Positions 32,961 through 46,212 are shown, counted from the stretch's first letter. The stretch is DNA of 64,000 nucleotides from Nematostella vectensis (GCF_932526225.1 NC_064034.1:18598927-18662926), one strand, 5' to 3'. Translations and numbers: made by a program. Notes: generated from the sequence alone by a model not told the origin.

Positions 32961-35900
32961 AATAATTACGAAGGTGAGATTGATAAAAGCTCTTTAACTG
33001 GACGATGGACTGCGCTTCGTTAACGAGGTGTTGCATAACACGGTTCTGGTCAGTGTTCTTTTTAAGAAGACTCCTATTTGAAAATAAATTCGAAGCGAAA
33101 CAGTATTGTCTTCCAAGTATGCGTTCTCTTTGAAATCGAAAGTCGACAGGTGATGGTACACTGAATTGCTCTTATAACACAGTTATAACAACTGTAAAAG
33201 CAAGCTTCAGCAAAAACGCATATAGAGCACTGTGATTAGAGGTTCATAATGTGTGCATATTCCCTGCCATATATCGAATCCTTCTGTCATGTAATCGGAT
33301 GGGTGTTGTTCAAAAAATCGATGACTGGTGATGGAGAAAAAAACTAATGTTACACAAACGGCTGGCCTCTTTTGGTTGGTTGGTTTAATAAAGAGTGGTC
33401 TAACGAGAGAAATTTAGGAAATGACAGTTGAGCGTTTCGCTAGTGGATTTGGGTCGTAAAATCCGTTTTACCGAGTGACACATAAGGCATGCACATATTC
33501 TTAATTTTCACAAGGAATCTTTCAGGAAAAGCTTTAAAAAAGTCATCATTTCCCGCGTATTCATATGTATACAATCTTACCTCTAAAAGTCCTATTGTTC
33601 ACGGGTACTTTCTAATGCAACATAATTGTCATTAGTTTTCTTTTCATGTATTCCTTGTGAAATTGAGACAGATGTCAGCCGGCTCTTTAGAATTTGCATC
33701 AATGATCGACTCAGCTAAAAAAAAAAGAAAGAATAAACTCACATTATAAAGAGTGATTTTGCGACACCATTAAAATTGTTTAACACTTTTCAGGACAATT
33801 AAATGGGATGTGAATTATTTGCTCAAGAAACCAAACCATATTTGTGAGTAATGTGGACGAATAGAATAATAAGGTAAGTTTAAATTTATATAAAGTTGTG
33901 TATATCGACGACATAAAATACGGTTTGCGAAATAATAAAATTGATTAAATACTTAAAAGAACATCGAGACATATTTGTTATAAAAAACGATAAAAATAAA
34001 AAGGTCTGATCCTGTACAATATCTTAATGTAATTCCTCAAAATGCAACATAGATAAGCCGAGTTTGTCACCTTGTGTTTCTGTCTTGCTGTGTGCCCGCT
34101 GAAAAATGTCTTAGAATAATCCAACAAACAGCTATTAGCTACACTAAAAACACTAACAGTGGAACGCTGATTAAAATTGTCCGTTCGAGCCAATCAAAGC
34201 CTAGTCCATTGTGTGATGGACGGAAATTGCGGGGTTTTTTTTTGCTGGAGTTATATTCACAATCTAGCCTATTTCTGTGGAGTTAATTTACATTTTCCCT
34301 AGTTGAGCCTACTGTAGATCAAAAATCAAGTAAATGATACATTTTATAGCGAAAATATTTTATGCTAAATGTATATCATTCAGGGACTGTTAAAAATAGG
34401 CCGTTTTTTGGCAGTCAAAAGGGTAGCGCGGACCAACAACGCACACACCTACTCATAAAACATTTGCCCTAAAAAAGACGATAATTTGTCAGAGTCGAGT
34501 ACCGATATTTGATGCTTCTTAGCAAATAGAATAAAATAGATAGGTGTTTGACAATAAGTGTTTTACAATCACAGAATTTCTCCATCTATGGGGTAACGTA
34601 GCATAAATAGCATAAATATCTTATTTTCATATTATACACCAAAAACTGGTATTCGACTCTGTCAAATTTTCGAAAAGTAAGAGCATCGAGTATATAGGAT
34701 ACTCCTGTACAACGGTATTAATAAAATATATATATATATAAAATATGACTATATGTGACAGAAAATTTTCGCAACCATTCTGAGCACCGAGTTCGTTGAC
34801 AAAATTGAGTTTATTGTTTGGAAGTCTATTCCATGCTTAAAATACTACGACTATACATCTAAAAGCGCAAGCACTTTTCTTATAATAAAAAGTCTACAGG
34901 TTACGTTCTTGTGTATTGAAGAGAAATGGTTGTTTTTTTCTAACGGTCTTGGAAGCCGATTGATTTTCCAAGTGCAGTGTTAAAAACGTTGGCGATTTTC
35001 TTTTATATTAAAGTGAACTAAATGAACTTTTACTTTTTATTCGAGAAGTGCTCGAGAATAGAACATGAACAAAATAGATAAAGTTATTCCCGAATAAATG
35101 GAAAATGATGCTTGTCCGAAGACTTACAAGAAATTGTCAAGTATTTCCCTCTATTCAGCGAACACCCTGCGAAGCTTATAAATCCAAAATTACTGAGTCA
35201 AAGCAGTTTTAGGACTAGAAAGATGTCTACTTACTTGTTCTTAACCTCCATAGTCACCATCAAATTGATGATGAGATGATATTTATTGAAAAGACAGTCC
35301 TCCATTTAATTTTATTTTGTTTTAGATTTAAACTTTGATAAGAATTTTTATAAGCAGTACAGTCTTTTTTATAAAAACGTCTAATATTCAGCCTATATTT
35401 TTTAGGCTGGTCCGTTCTTATTTTTGGTACATTTTAATGCTAAATATGTTCTTAACGATGTTATTAAATTTTAGTGTATATAAGAATGTAATACCCAAGA
35501 ATTATTACGAAGAGAATACTCAATAGCAATGATCAATAGCAATACAATAACTAGGTAGTTACTATGAGCACAGTTTGATTCTGCATTTTAGAACGCATCA
35601 GGACTAAAAAAATCCAGTTATCTGCAGCCTCGGCATGTCCTTAGCATGTTCTTAATATTTGGTGAAATCTCAGGCTGGACGTTCTTATAAAAAAGGTTCT
35701 TATAAAAAAGGAAAAGTCATTATGAAAAAAAAACGTTTAATTAAGAACAGCAACCACAGGAGATGGATAAGTCTCTCGGAGAAAGGGGTTTAGTGCCTCG
35801 ATAGAAAACCTTTCTGCGCTACAATTCCCCTTAAAAACCTCACAAAAGGCTAGCTTATGTAACTAGCTTTATTGAGGAAACAGTCAAGACACAACTTCAA

Positions 35901-36381
35901 ATGATATTCAATTTTCCCGTAGGTTCACTAGAGACTGTAATCCATATCTTGATCACCTGTGCAGCAACTGAAATAATGGGCAACTAAATAAGACTTCTTT
36001 AATTGTCAGAAGGCTCTAATTTAATCTAACGATCTAAGTTTTATTATTTTAATCATTGAAATTATACCCATTCATTTTAAAAAGTGTCCCTATATTCTCG
36101 TGTCTTTTACGAACTCAGACGATTTCCTCCGCAAACGGATATTTAGCTTTGAGGATTTCATTAACCAGGAGGATTTCGTATTGGTCACGTTCTAGATAAA
36201 ACGTACCTAGCAGTACAGGGTATTTTTCCCGGTTCAAAAATTTCGACCCTCTAATCTCCCCCCCCCCCCCCTCCCCCGCACACACACGCACGCACGTGGG
36301 ATTTGTGGGACACTCTTTTGTAGCCCTTTCCCTCTCTACCTTCTGTTTTGCCATCCCTTTCCTTCCTTCCACAAACACATA
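32961..36381. other. long intergenic stretch, no gene supported
   Basis: About 3.4 kb of A/T-rich sequence. Features seen are an AT run near 34729, a duplicated TTCTTATAAAAAAGG at 35690-35712, and repeated AGGCTGG...CGTTCTTAT motifs near 35403 and 35672, which may be relics of one short repeat also present near 49200. A poly-C run lies at 36259-36272. Confidence 0.4.
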
Positions 36382-36629
36382 ATGACTATTTTTCAGCACG
36401 TTATTCTATCTAGACATTACATCACCTTTTTTACTCCCCCTCTCTTTCTTCCGCTACTCCAACAAAAGGGAAACGGATTGTTCCATCTTAACCCTTGTGA
36501 CCGCTATCATCTATCATCTAAACCTTCTTTAACAACCCAATGTGTTCCACCCACGCTTTCCTCTTCCATCTACTCCCTGCCATGTTTTCTACCCTTGCCT
36601 CACCCCCACTGGCCTACTAACAACTCTCA

Positions 36630-38125
36630 TGTTCCACATGGACTATCCTCTTCCCTCACACCTACTCACAACTCCCACGTTCCACACGGACTGTCCTCTT
36701 CCCTCACCCCTACTCACAACTCCAATGTATCACACGGACTATCCTCTTCGCCTCACCCCTACTCACAACTCCCATGTTCCACACGGACTATCCTCTTCCC
36801 TCACCCCTACTCACAACTCCCATGTTCCACAAGGACTATCCTCTTCCCTTACCCCTACTCACAACTCCCATGTTCCACAAGGACTATCCTCTTCCCTCAC
36901 CCCTACTCACAACTCCCATGTATCACACGGACTATCCTCTTTCCCTCACCCCTACTCACAACTCCCATGTTCCACACGGACTATCCTCTTCACTTACCCC
37001 TACTCACAACTCCCATGTTCCACACGGACTGTGCTCTTCCCCTCACCCCTACTCACAAATCCCATGTTTCACACAGACTATCCTCTTCCCTTACCCCTAC
37101 TCACAACTCCCATGTTCCGCATGGACTATCCTCTTCCCTTACTCCTACTCATAACTCCCATGTTCAACAGGAACTATCCTCTTCCCTCACCCCTACTCAC
37201 AACTCCCATGTTCGGCAGGGACTGTCCTCTTCCCTTACCCCTACTCACAACTCCCATGTTCCTCAGGGACTATCCTCTTCCCTTACCCCTACTCACAACT
37301 CCCATGTTCCACAAGGACTATCCTCTTCCCTTACCCCTACTCACAACTCCCATGTTCCAAACGAACTATCCTCTTCCCTTACCCCTACTCACAACTCCCA
37401 TGTTCCACACGGACTATCCTCTTCCCTTACCCCTACTCACAACTCCCATGTTCCACACGGACTGTCCTCTTTCCTCACCCCTACTCACAACTCCCATGTT
37501 TCACACAGACTATCCTCTTCCCTCACCCCTACTCACAACTCCAATGTTCAACAGGAACTATCCTCTCCCCTTACCCCTACTCACAACTCCCATGTTCCAC
37601 AAGGACTATCCTCTTCCCTTACCCCTACTCACAACTCCCATGTTCCGCAGGGACTATCCTCTTCCCTTACCCCTACTCACAACTCCCATGTTCAACAGGA
37701 ACTATCCTCTTCCCTCACCCCTACTCACAACTCCCATGTTCCGCAGGGACTATCCTCTTCCCTTACCCCTACTCACAACTCCCATGTTCAACAGGAACTA
37801 TCCTCTTCCCTCACCCCTACTCACAACTCCCATGTTCCGCAGGGACTATCCTCTTATCTCACCCCTACTCACAACTCCCATGTTCCGCAGGGACTATCCT
37901 CTCCCCTTACCCCTACTCACAACTCCCATGTTCAACAGGAACTATCCTCTTCCCTCACCCCTACTCACAACTCCCATGTTCCTCAGGGACTATCCTCTTC
38001 CCTTACCCCTACTCACAACTCCCATGTTCCGCAGGGACTATCCTCTTCCCTTACCGCTACTCACAACTCCCATGCTCCACAAGGACTATCCTCTTCCCTT
38101 ACCCCTACTCACAACTCCCGTGGTC
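36630..38125 (+). repeat. 48 bp minisatellite, about 31 copies
   Basis: The unit starts ACTATCCTCTTCCCTTACCC, continues CTACTCACAACTCCCATGTT and ends with a variable CCACAAGG. Because 48 is a multiple of three, all three plus-strand frames stay open for long stretches (605, 554 and 126 codons). In one frame each unit reads SSSLTPTHNSHVPQGL. Several units carry a 1 bp insertion that shifts the repeat between frames, so the frame is not maintained by selection. The variable 8 bp segment gives distinguishable unit types (CCACACGG, CCGCAGGG, CAACAGGA, CCTCAGGG), some in alternating order. Confidence 0.95.
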
Positions 38126-38235
38126 CACCCTCATTTCCTCTTCCATTTCACCCCTACAAACCACTTTTCCAATGCATGTCAGGGAGAAAATTTCACTGAA
38201 AAATAATATATCGTATTACAGAGGCAAAGGGAGAC

Positions 38236-38490
38236 ATGATCAGTGATACAAACAGCACAAGGGAAGATGTTATCATAGGCGGGGCAACCAAGGCCGCACA
38301 CCATCAGCTCCACCAAGCTATTATCCAGCATGCATCCATCATCGCTTCCATCTTGGTGGGAACCATGCTGATCTATACTATAGCAGTAGCATGGGGACAC
38401 TTTTGGATAAAAAGACAAGATGCCAAGGAGCTTTTACAGACAGGTGTCATTAGGCGGGAGCTCAAGAAAGAGACCTTTTACGAGGATTGA
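38236..38490 (+). CDS. small single-pass membrane protein, unrecognised
   Basis: An 84-residue ORF. The N-terminal part is polar, with a glycosylation sequon at Asn6 (NST) and His-rich TKAAHHQLHQAIIQH. A single hydrophobic helix follows at about 34-55 (ASIIASILVGTMLIYTIAVA). A basic, acidic-ended tail closes it (WIKRQDAKELLQ, then ETFYED). Topology is probably N-out or an organelle inner-membrane type; no signal peptide is visible. The start follows an acceptor-like TATTACAG at 38213-38220, so an upstream non-coding exon is possible. AATAAA at 38753 could end the transcript. I do not recognise the family. The amphipathic composition and absence of stops make it more gene-like than other short ORFs nearby, but it could still be chance. 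Confidence 0.5.
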   Translation: MISDTNSTREDVIIGGATKAAHHQLHQAIIQHASIIASILVGTMLIYTIAVAWGHFWIKRQDAKELLQTGVIRRELKKETFYED

Positions 38491-38750
38491 GTAATTAGCA
38501 GCTGCATGTTTATTGATTAATTGACAGCGACTGATCAATTGACACTTGAGCTCAAGAGGACAGAACAGACAATGGAACTTGCGACTTGACTTGAGTGATT
38601 GACAGCTGCATTGACAGCTGATTAATTGACATTTTTATTTGATTGACAGACATCTGGATTGTTAGTCCTACCACCAGACAATCAGTGCTTCGACACCTCC
38701 TTCAAAGTCTCAACCTATTCAAGAATGAACGCTAGTGACGAATCACTGTG
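38491..38750 (+). repeat. clustered ATTGACAG motifs
   Basis: ATTGACAG or TAATTGACA occurs about six times between 38500 and 38650, irregularly spaced. It may be the 3' UTR of the preceding ORF. Confidence 0.5.
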
Positions 38751-38904
38751 CCAATAAAAACAAACACCATTAAACTTATCCTGTGTGGCAGCAACTTTTC
38801 TCAAATTTTTTCACACTCAATGAAAATCTTTGTCATGACAGGGAAATGTAACTCCTGGTTCTGTAAATCGCATTTAATAAAAATAAATTATACTCTGCTT
38901 CCGG

Positions 38905-41900
38905 TTACGTATCAGTTCGTGGTGTTTCCGTTACCGAGGTCAGAGTGACATCACTCATTGTCGACACAGTCCGTAATGTGCTAGGCGTTCCTTCCCTATC
39001 CCCAGACCTCTCTGACTCTGTTAATCCACTCAAGCTTGAGAGTGGCCTGGGGGTGACGTCCTCGGATATCAAGCCCCCTTCTTGAATAGCAGGGTATCTT
39101 GGGTTAGAAAGCGAAGACACCACGGCCTGTCCAACTGTTGTACTCCGGGACGTGGTACGTGAACTTTCACAGAGAAGCTTTCGGAGTAGCTCTTGAGAAA
39201 TTTTGTCCTAAAAAAGAAAATCAAAGAAATATAAAGTATATTGAACAACTGATACATGTTTGCATAGAATTCCACACTGGGCTTGTTTCTGGACTCTTCA
39301 GCAAAGTAGATGGGGGTGATCGTCACATTGAACACACCCAATTTGCTATCTCTAAGAGGTAAGGATTTCTGTCGACCACGCCCAAAGTGCCATCCCTTAG
39401 GGTTAAAACCGATTTTGCTGTAGATCACCTCCGTCTGTTTTTATCAGAGTCCCCCTGGGTGTACATTACACAACATTTTATCATTGAACATGTTTTGTTT
39501 TGGTTCGGTAAACTTTTTACTCCTTGCATGTTGTAAAAAAAAAAACCTGTCAGCCGGCATTGCCTAGCAAAGTACCAAGTGCGAAAAAGTATCCATTTCC
39601 ATCAGCTGACTTGGGAAAGCCAATGCTATATTTTCGATTGAATCTGGTAAATAAAGTATCAAACTTTATTTTAAGATGGCGATTTTAGAACATTATGTTG
39701 CTTCCAATATTAAATCAAAACAATAACAAAGGTGTGACTGACATGGGCACTTTAACTTGAGATGAAATGAACATCTCATGTCCCCATATTAGTGACCTGC
39801 ATAGGATGTAAAAAAAATTAATGCCATTGCATTTATTTGAGCAATTATGGTAAGCTACAATACTTCTTTTTGATGCATACCACATATGAGCTTACTATAG
39901 GTCACATGTGATGTCATGGGGATGGTGGGAAAGGGGGACAAACGTTTGATACAGCATTTAAGATGAGCTACACTGAGGCTGTTCCTGGAGAAGAAAGGAA
40001 GGGAAAAGGGATGTTGATAGGTAAGTGTACCTCCGTTTCATCCTCTGAAAGCAGCTTAAGTTTTTGCAGCTCTTGCTCTATCAATTGTAACCTCTGATGC
40101 ATCTCTCGACTATCCTTTTCTTCTCGTAAAACTTTCTCACCAATATCTGTTAAAATGTCACCTTATCAGCTGCAGCACATTCTCAACAAACAAAAGTGCA
40201 CAACACTTAGATTATATAGTCCCTAGGTCAAACCCACTCTAAATTATTGTCTTTGCTGTCATGTGTAATAGTTTAGAAACATCTTATTTTTGAAACTATT
40301 TAAGACTTTTTGCTTAGTATGTAAAGAAGCCCTGAGAATAAGACAGATAAGTCAATGTCATTTATACCCTACGTGTAGCCGCTGACTCACGAAAATGACA
40401 GGATATTTTCGCGAGTCAGTAGGCTATGGCCTTTACTGGCTGTCAACAATGAAGCAATCCGGTCTTAGTAAAAACTCAACTTACCTACAGTATCTATATG
40501 ATCAATATCCCCTTGAACCTAAAACAGAGTTGAGGGCAAATTCAAATTAGCTGGCGCAAAATAAATATACCAAGGCACCATAAAAAACTACCAGCCCATA
40601 ACAGCCTGTATCCCCTGACATAGATGACATGTATACCTTGGAGTGTGTACTGTGTTCACTATCAGAAGATTGGGATAGAGGTGTGTAAATAAGTGCACGG
40701 GATGTCAGTTCTAGTTCATCAGATGGCACAAGGGCTTGCAGCTTTCTGGGAAGATGACAAGAACAAGTTTTCATTACAAGCATAAAATAATCATATTGTA
40801 TAAATGCCAATAGCATTAATTTCAATGGTGCTTGGGGGATCATAGCCAGGGAAGGTGGGGTATAGTTTGCACCCCCCCCCCCCATCAATCTTCTCAGTTT
40901 CTGTTCATGTGGAAGAAAGCATACATGCGTAAAATGGAGAAAGTACCACGACAAGCTAAGTGGAAATACTTAATGGATGAAACAGCCCCTCCCTGCCATA
41001 CACATGCCCAAAATGTTGACCATCTACCAAGGGCTTGAAATGCCTCACTATACAAATTGTTTATGGCTTTCTCAATACATTAATCACATGGCAAGCAGGA
41101 CAACAGAGGATAAGCTGCATAAAAAATAGGTAATACTGTTAATAAACGAAAGAGAGAAAAAAAAACAGAGATAAACAAAAAACTTGCTTGACTCTGTTCT
41201 CATCGAGAAAGGGAACTTAAACAGCCTCTGCCAGCCAAGTTAGAAAAAGCATCCATTTTCATCAGCTGATTTGGGAGCCAATGCAATATTTTCTATGGAA
41301 TTTGGTAAACTTTGTTTTTAGCTGGTTATTTTGGAGATTATGTCCTTCAAATAATAATTGAAAACAATAACAAAGGTATGGCTCCCAAGGGCTGTTTAAG
41401 GTGCTTGTCTCTCTTTCTAATAATTCTAATAAGGGTGTCTCTGAATTTTGATTTAAAGTCAACCTGAATGGCCCCAAGAGATAGGATGAAAGATTCTACA
41501 GAGGATGTGGAAAACTTCTTGAAGTATACTATGTTTTGCACATCTCAAACTTACTCCTCAATTTCAGCAAGGGCTTGTGCTGACACCTCGTCAGGTCTAA
41601 AGCCAACCCCACTCGTCAGGCTGAGGGTCGAACTGTCAAAAGGATTCTATGTAGAAACAAACAAAAAACACATAAAATATAGTAGCTTGGTAAATGTAAA
41701 TAAAAACTGGGATGAAACTGCAAAGTTCTAGCACACCCTTAGCCTGCGTAGCGGCTCAAGGGAAGGGGAGGGAGACTGGGCCGCTACGAGCCGCTATGCA
41801 GGCAAGGCAAACACACCCTTTGAAAAGCCTCATTATTATATAAACCTATTTCAATCAACATTGTCAGCGCGAACACCAAATGGCAATTGCCAAATGGCAG

Positions 41901-44900
41901 TTCTATGACCGAAAGGTGTTTATGGGTAGTAATAATTTGTAAAAATAGGTGAAAAATAGACACAAGCAATGCATCAAATGTTTAGTTGTATGTTTTATTT
42001 ATATTTTTCTGAAGTTGGAACAAATATTTTGGGATCCAAGGGGCGTAGAACTTCCATTCAACAATGGCCATTGACAAGGTTTAGGTGTATATACTAATTT
42101 GATTATGGGGATTATGTACAGCGTATGAGTCATTTTTTTCACACCTCATTAACAAGACTGTCTGTGTTGTCATCCCTAAGAAGTTGCTCCAGACGGGACT
42201 TTTCTTCCTCTGTCATTGGGATGACGTTAGCAGCATCTGCAGCTAACTGTAAACAAATAAAGTAAAATGGAGCTTGAAAAATGACGTAACAGAGATGTAA
42301 GCAAAAAGGAAACCTCTAGGAATCCATGTCCTGGAGATCTAGAATTTCCAATGTTTCAATTTACCTGTTTATTGCGCTTGATAAAATCTTGCCCCTTCTG
42401 TTTGCTCTTGGTGGCCATCTTACTGGCATTTTTTGCACTTTCTGTGTGTGAGCCATCATGCTTTTTGTTGCTTCCCTTTCTATGTCTCCGTGTTTTGCTC
42501 TTTTCACTAAATGCATTAGATTGGGAAGAGCACTCTGTAGTTCTCCCTGAAAACAATCAATTCATCCCCTAGTTATTATATTTTGTATTATTTTAACAAC
42601 ATAATATGTAATAAACAACATAGGATGACTTCATCTTTGTCGACCAACAAGAACCTCTTATTTACATGACAGACTGCAAGTAGGTGCAATTTAAATCAGT
42701 GTGTTGACTGAGGTTACAGGTCATATTCATTGGAAAAATAATATACCATTTTTTATCGAAGCTCACTCGTTGATTCACAAATTAGGTGCAAAATTTTGTT
42801 AGTTTTTATGCAGTTTCTTCACTTGGTGCATTACATTCATTGGCAAAATTAATACAAAATTTTCTTATCAAACTAAGCATAATTTGTGAGAACAGTAAGG
42901 TGTTAAAATGTTAGAGAGTTTATGAGCAGTATATGACCTTTACGGGTGCATTACAGCAAACCTAAAATATGCTATGCTATAAAGAACCTTCAGATGAACT
43001 TTTAAAATTATTTACTTATAATTTGCACATCACAAACCTCTGAATTGTTTCAATTTTGGGTTTAGTTTGAAGTATGTCACACCAACATTTCTTTAAGTTT
43101 TATGAATGTGAACTGCAACCTACTGTAAATCACTCCTTTTTTCACATTATAATTGTAAAGGTATTTGTTACACTTGCTTTTAAGTACTATGAGTACCTGA
43201 AGTGGCAGAATCACAGTGCCTTGTGCTGTGTAGTTCTTCTGTGTTTAATGGCTGAGTCGCAAACACAGGTGTGACGGAGCCAACCCGACTGGACCCCAAA
43301 TCTTCTTCATTGCCAAGTTCAATAGCACGTATTGCAGCTCCAACAAATGGGTTGTCTTTTCCACTTTCAGGACACTTGGCAATCTGCATTAGCTGTTCTT
43401 TCCACATCTTTTCATTCATGTGTCTTTGGCTCTTCACTTCTTTCTCTTTCTGAAAAATCAAATGAATGATCAAACAGGCAGGCATTAGTTCAGAGAACAA
43501 TTAAAAGGTTTCCGATATTTAGTAGCTATTTCATTAGTAGCTATAACAGCTATTTAGTAGTCTATTTCATTCCTTTAATTTATATATTTAGCATTTTGAA
43601 TGGTCCTGAAAACATACCTTTACTTTTTCACCAAGGATTTTATCCAGTTTCTTAATCTTCTCAAGACCCTCTCGGATCTTTGGATCTACATTATCTTCTT
43701 CTGAAGTCAGTTGTGGAACTTCATCAGCACTCATCTTGCTGTCAGACGAGTTACTATGGTGATCACTCGCTTCAGATACTCTTGAAGTGGATACTCTTGA
43801 AGTCTCTGAACACTCTTCTGGACCGAGGTTGTCAGCAGCGTCATCTTCAGTGAGCGAGGATTCGCTGTCTACGCAGCTGTCTTCATCAAAATCATCTTCA
43901 AAATCCTCCACTTCCACATCCATTTCCAAAGCAGAGAACAACTAACACACATATTTTATTTTTTTTTAATAAGAAAATATAAAATAGATATAATATGTGT
44001 AGTTGTTATTCAATGAACACAACTATGAGATAGATATTGAATGGGATAAAAACAAATTGATACTTACTTCACCAGGAAGTGCAGAAGCTGGAAAAATAAG
44101 TAAGAATTAGTTAAAGTTCATGACAGCACTGTATACCTTTTTGACTGTTGTTTGGAAAGAAAAGGGTTATTAAGAGAATAAGTAAAACTGATTTTTTTTA
44201 ACAAAACAGTTTTGATCTTACCTTCAGGAGGCAACATCTCAAGTGAACCTGAAACCTTTGAAGAACTTATCTGAAACATAATATAAGTACTACTGTCATA
44301 CAGTAATGCACTAGTCAATTGAAACCCCCATCCCCATGGTCCAGGGAAAGGGTGGTGGATTAGACTTTGACCATGTACAAAATAGAGAAAAGCCCCCACC
44401 CCTTGGGACAAAACTGCAGTCAAATGCAGTCAAACCTGACAACAAGTCATCTGAAAAAAGCCTTTATCTTTCAAAGCCAGAACACTGCAGCGAATTTGTA
44501 CTAATAACTATGAAGATAACAGTTACCAAAAAAATGGAAAAATAAATTATATTTATCTGGCGTTAGTTATCATCCATACTTGTGTCTCAAACCAGTAACT
44601 GACATGACTTTTGCATAGTATATTTGGGAGGCTATTCACTTCTCCCCAAATCCCCAAGGTGGGGACAATTCTTAGAGTTGAAAACATTCAATCCCCCCAC
44701 CCCGTCGTACATATTCTTGTTCTAAAGTGCTCTAAATGGCCACGTTAACCCCACACTTTCCCGGGACCATGGGGTGGGGGTTTCAAACGACTAGTGCACA
44801 ATGCAGCAAAATGTATGTTTCTAAGAAGTCGTCCGCACTAACACGTATTCAAAAGTATCTGGATTCATTTCGATGAAAAGCATCATTTAATTCGGGTCCA

Positions 44901-45746
44901 CACTATCGTTTTCGCATCGTGTTCGCCTGGATCCAGCTGTCCACATTAACACGGATTCAAATGTTTGAAAACACTGAAAGGTACAGGGTGACACGTCATT
45001 GTTATGATATGTGCATGCTTAAAGCAGCGTGCGCCTGCGATATGACGCCATCGTTTCCATTTTGATACGGATTCGACCATCCACACTGCGGACCAAAGTA
45101 TACGGATTCATTTTGATTCACTTTTGACTGCGTTTTCAAAAATATCCGGATTCGCTGGATCCAGCGCACATGTTAGGGTGGACGGAAGGTCTAAACATAT
45201 CAAAAAGTATACGGATTCAAAGGAATCCGTGTTAGTGTGGACGGCCCCTAAGTAAAGATTGATCAAGATAACTCTACCCAACATCAATTTAAGTAGGCAA
45301 AGTAATACACTAGAAGAAGACCTAAGGCTCTTGAGAGAGTTTGATGCATATAGCAGCTATGTGTGAACTTGAATTTGATTGACAACAGCACCACTGACCT
45401 TGGATAGTCGGCTTGCGCTGCTAATTGATCTACCGGTATCACTTGCTGTGCTTGCAGGCCTGCTTATAGATTCAAGACTGAAGAGAAACAATAATTCACT
45501 CCTTAGCACTGTGTGTAAACAACTTTAACGTAGTTGTCAGCTGAATGTATGATTACAGCTCAACAACAACCGAGAAAAACACCAATAAAACAGAATCTCA
45601 AGTAATACAACAAACCCCATATCATAGATTCTTAGTATGTCTTCTTGAGTGTGGTATTGGTTATCATAGGTATATGCAAAACGGTGATAAGAACTAAAGT
45701 GAAAGTTTAATATAGTAGCTCACCTCCCTTCCGACACGACCTCCAT
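38905..45746 (-). CDS. FSIP1: fibrous sheath-interacting protein 1 orthologue
   Basis: Thirteen in-phase exons on the minus strand: 45746-45724, 45477-45399, 44270-44222, 44087-44068, 43941-43618, 43449-43197, 42546-42365, 42246-42145, 41646-41555, 40745-40637, 40518-40485, 40146-40031 and 39207-38905. They encode 561 aa; human FSIP1 has 581. Landmarks shared with vertebrate FSIP1, in order, are an acidic N-terminal third, EKIKKLDKILGEK, the motif QDFIKRN, EKSRLEQLLRD, ALAEIEEKLQ and the coiled-coil GEKVLREEKDSREMHQRL with IEQELQKLK. Mammalian FSIP1 was found as a partner of AKAP4 in the fibrous sheath of the sperm tail and is also linked to ciliary and flagellar function. The protein is hydrophilic, without signal peptide or membrane segment. 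The C-terminal exon is Ser/Thr-rich and divergent. Start MEVVSEGS lies in a CpG-rich patch with CCATCTTG context. Introns contain repeat families B and C. Confidence 0.88.
39563..39760 (+). repeat. dispersed repeat family C, copy 2 (5' of the last FSIP1 exon)
   Basis: GTATCCATTTCCATCAGCTG, then AACTTTATTTTAAGATGGCG and AAAACAATAACAAAGGTGTG. Lies in the last FSIP1 intron. Confidence 0.7.
40376..40426. repeat. short imperfect palindrome
   Basis: TAGCCGCTGACTCACGAAAAT is mirrored by ATTTTCGCGAGTCAGTAGGCTA across an 8 bp loop, within an FSIP1 intron. This may be the pair of ends of a collapsed foldback element. Confidence 0.7.
41232..41400 (+). repeat. dispersed repeat family C, copy 3
   Basis: AAAGCATCCATTTTCATCAG, then GATTTGGGAGCCAATGCAAT and AAAACAATAACAAAGGTATG, in an FSIP1 intron. 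Confidence 0.7.
41742..41803. repeat. 16 bp inverted repeat, foldback
   Basis: GCCTGCGTAGCGGCTC at 41742-41757 pairs with GAGCCGCTATGCAGGC at 41788-41803, with one mismatch, around a purine-rich loop. Confidence 0.8.
44325..44810 (+). repeat. dispersed repeat family B, contiguous copy
   Basis: Continuous counterpart of the split copy at 7815-9165. It lies in the second FSIP1 intron. Confidence 0.75.
44820..45250. repeat. segment with repeated CGGATTCA motifs
   Basis: CACACTAA-type and TACGGATTCA-type words recur many times on both strands (for example ACACGGATTCAAATG and GTATACGGATTCA), and GTGTGGACGGCCCCTAAG ends the block. This resembles a short transposon with ends reading CCGTCCACACTAACA. 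I could not fix the borders. Confidence 0.4.
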
Positions 45747-46212
45747 CTTGGCAACCTAAGCTTCGCTCTAGCAGCTACAATCTTATTTGCGCTTACTTAC
45801 AACCTCCCGTTTTCTATACTCTTCAAAATAGCTTTTATCCCCGGTTGAGACATTTCGCTAGCCAAAAACCGAGCAAAACTTCACATGACAACGGCAAAGT
45901 GTTCGTTGATATACGAAATTTACCAGGCGTTACACAATTATACGCGCGGGAAAATGTTGGGACGAGTAACTCGGCTCCCAGGATGCTATGCGAGATTCCT
46001 GCGTTTCTGTGAGGGGCGAAGACTTGTTTTTTTCTTCAAGTTGAGGTCTCTCGATGTGAATTCTTACTAGTTTAGTTATCTCGGTAAATTTGTCAAAAAG
46101 CGGCGGTATGAAGTAATGAAGTGTCATTTTCTTCTTGTGCCATATTTCCGCATAGTTTAACTATAAGTAATACTTAGACTAAATCATTTTAGCCATATTA
46201 TTTGCTATTCCT
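45747..46212. other. FSIP1 promoter side, intergenic
   Basis: CpG-richer near 45780-46000. The start codon of FSIP1 sits at its edge. No other gene is supported. Confidence 0.4.

Noticed and set aside
36382-38199. 605- and 554-codon overlapping ORFs that look like a repetitive secreted protein
   Set aside because: Both follow from a 48 bp unit divisible by three that lacks stops in all plus frames. Single-base insertions move the repeat between frames without consequence, so coding constraint is absent.
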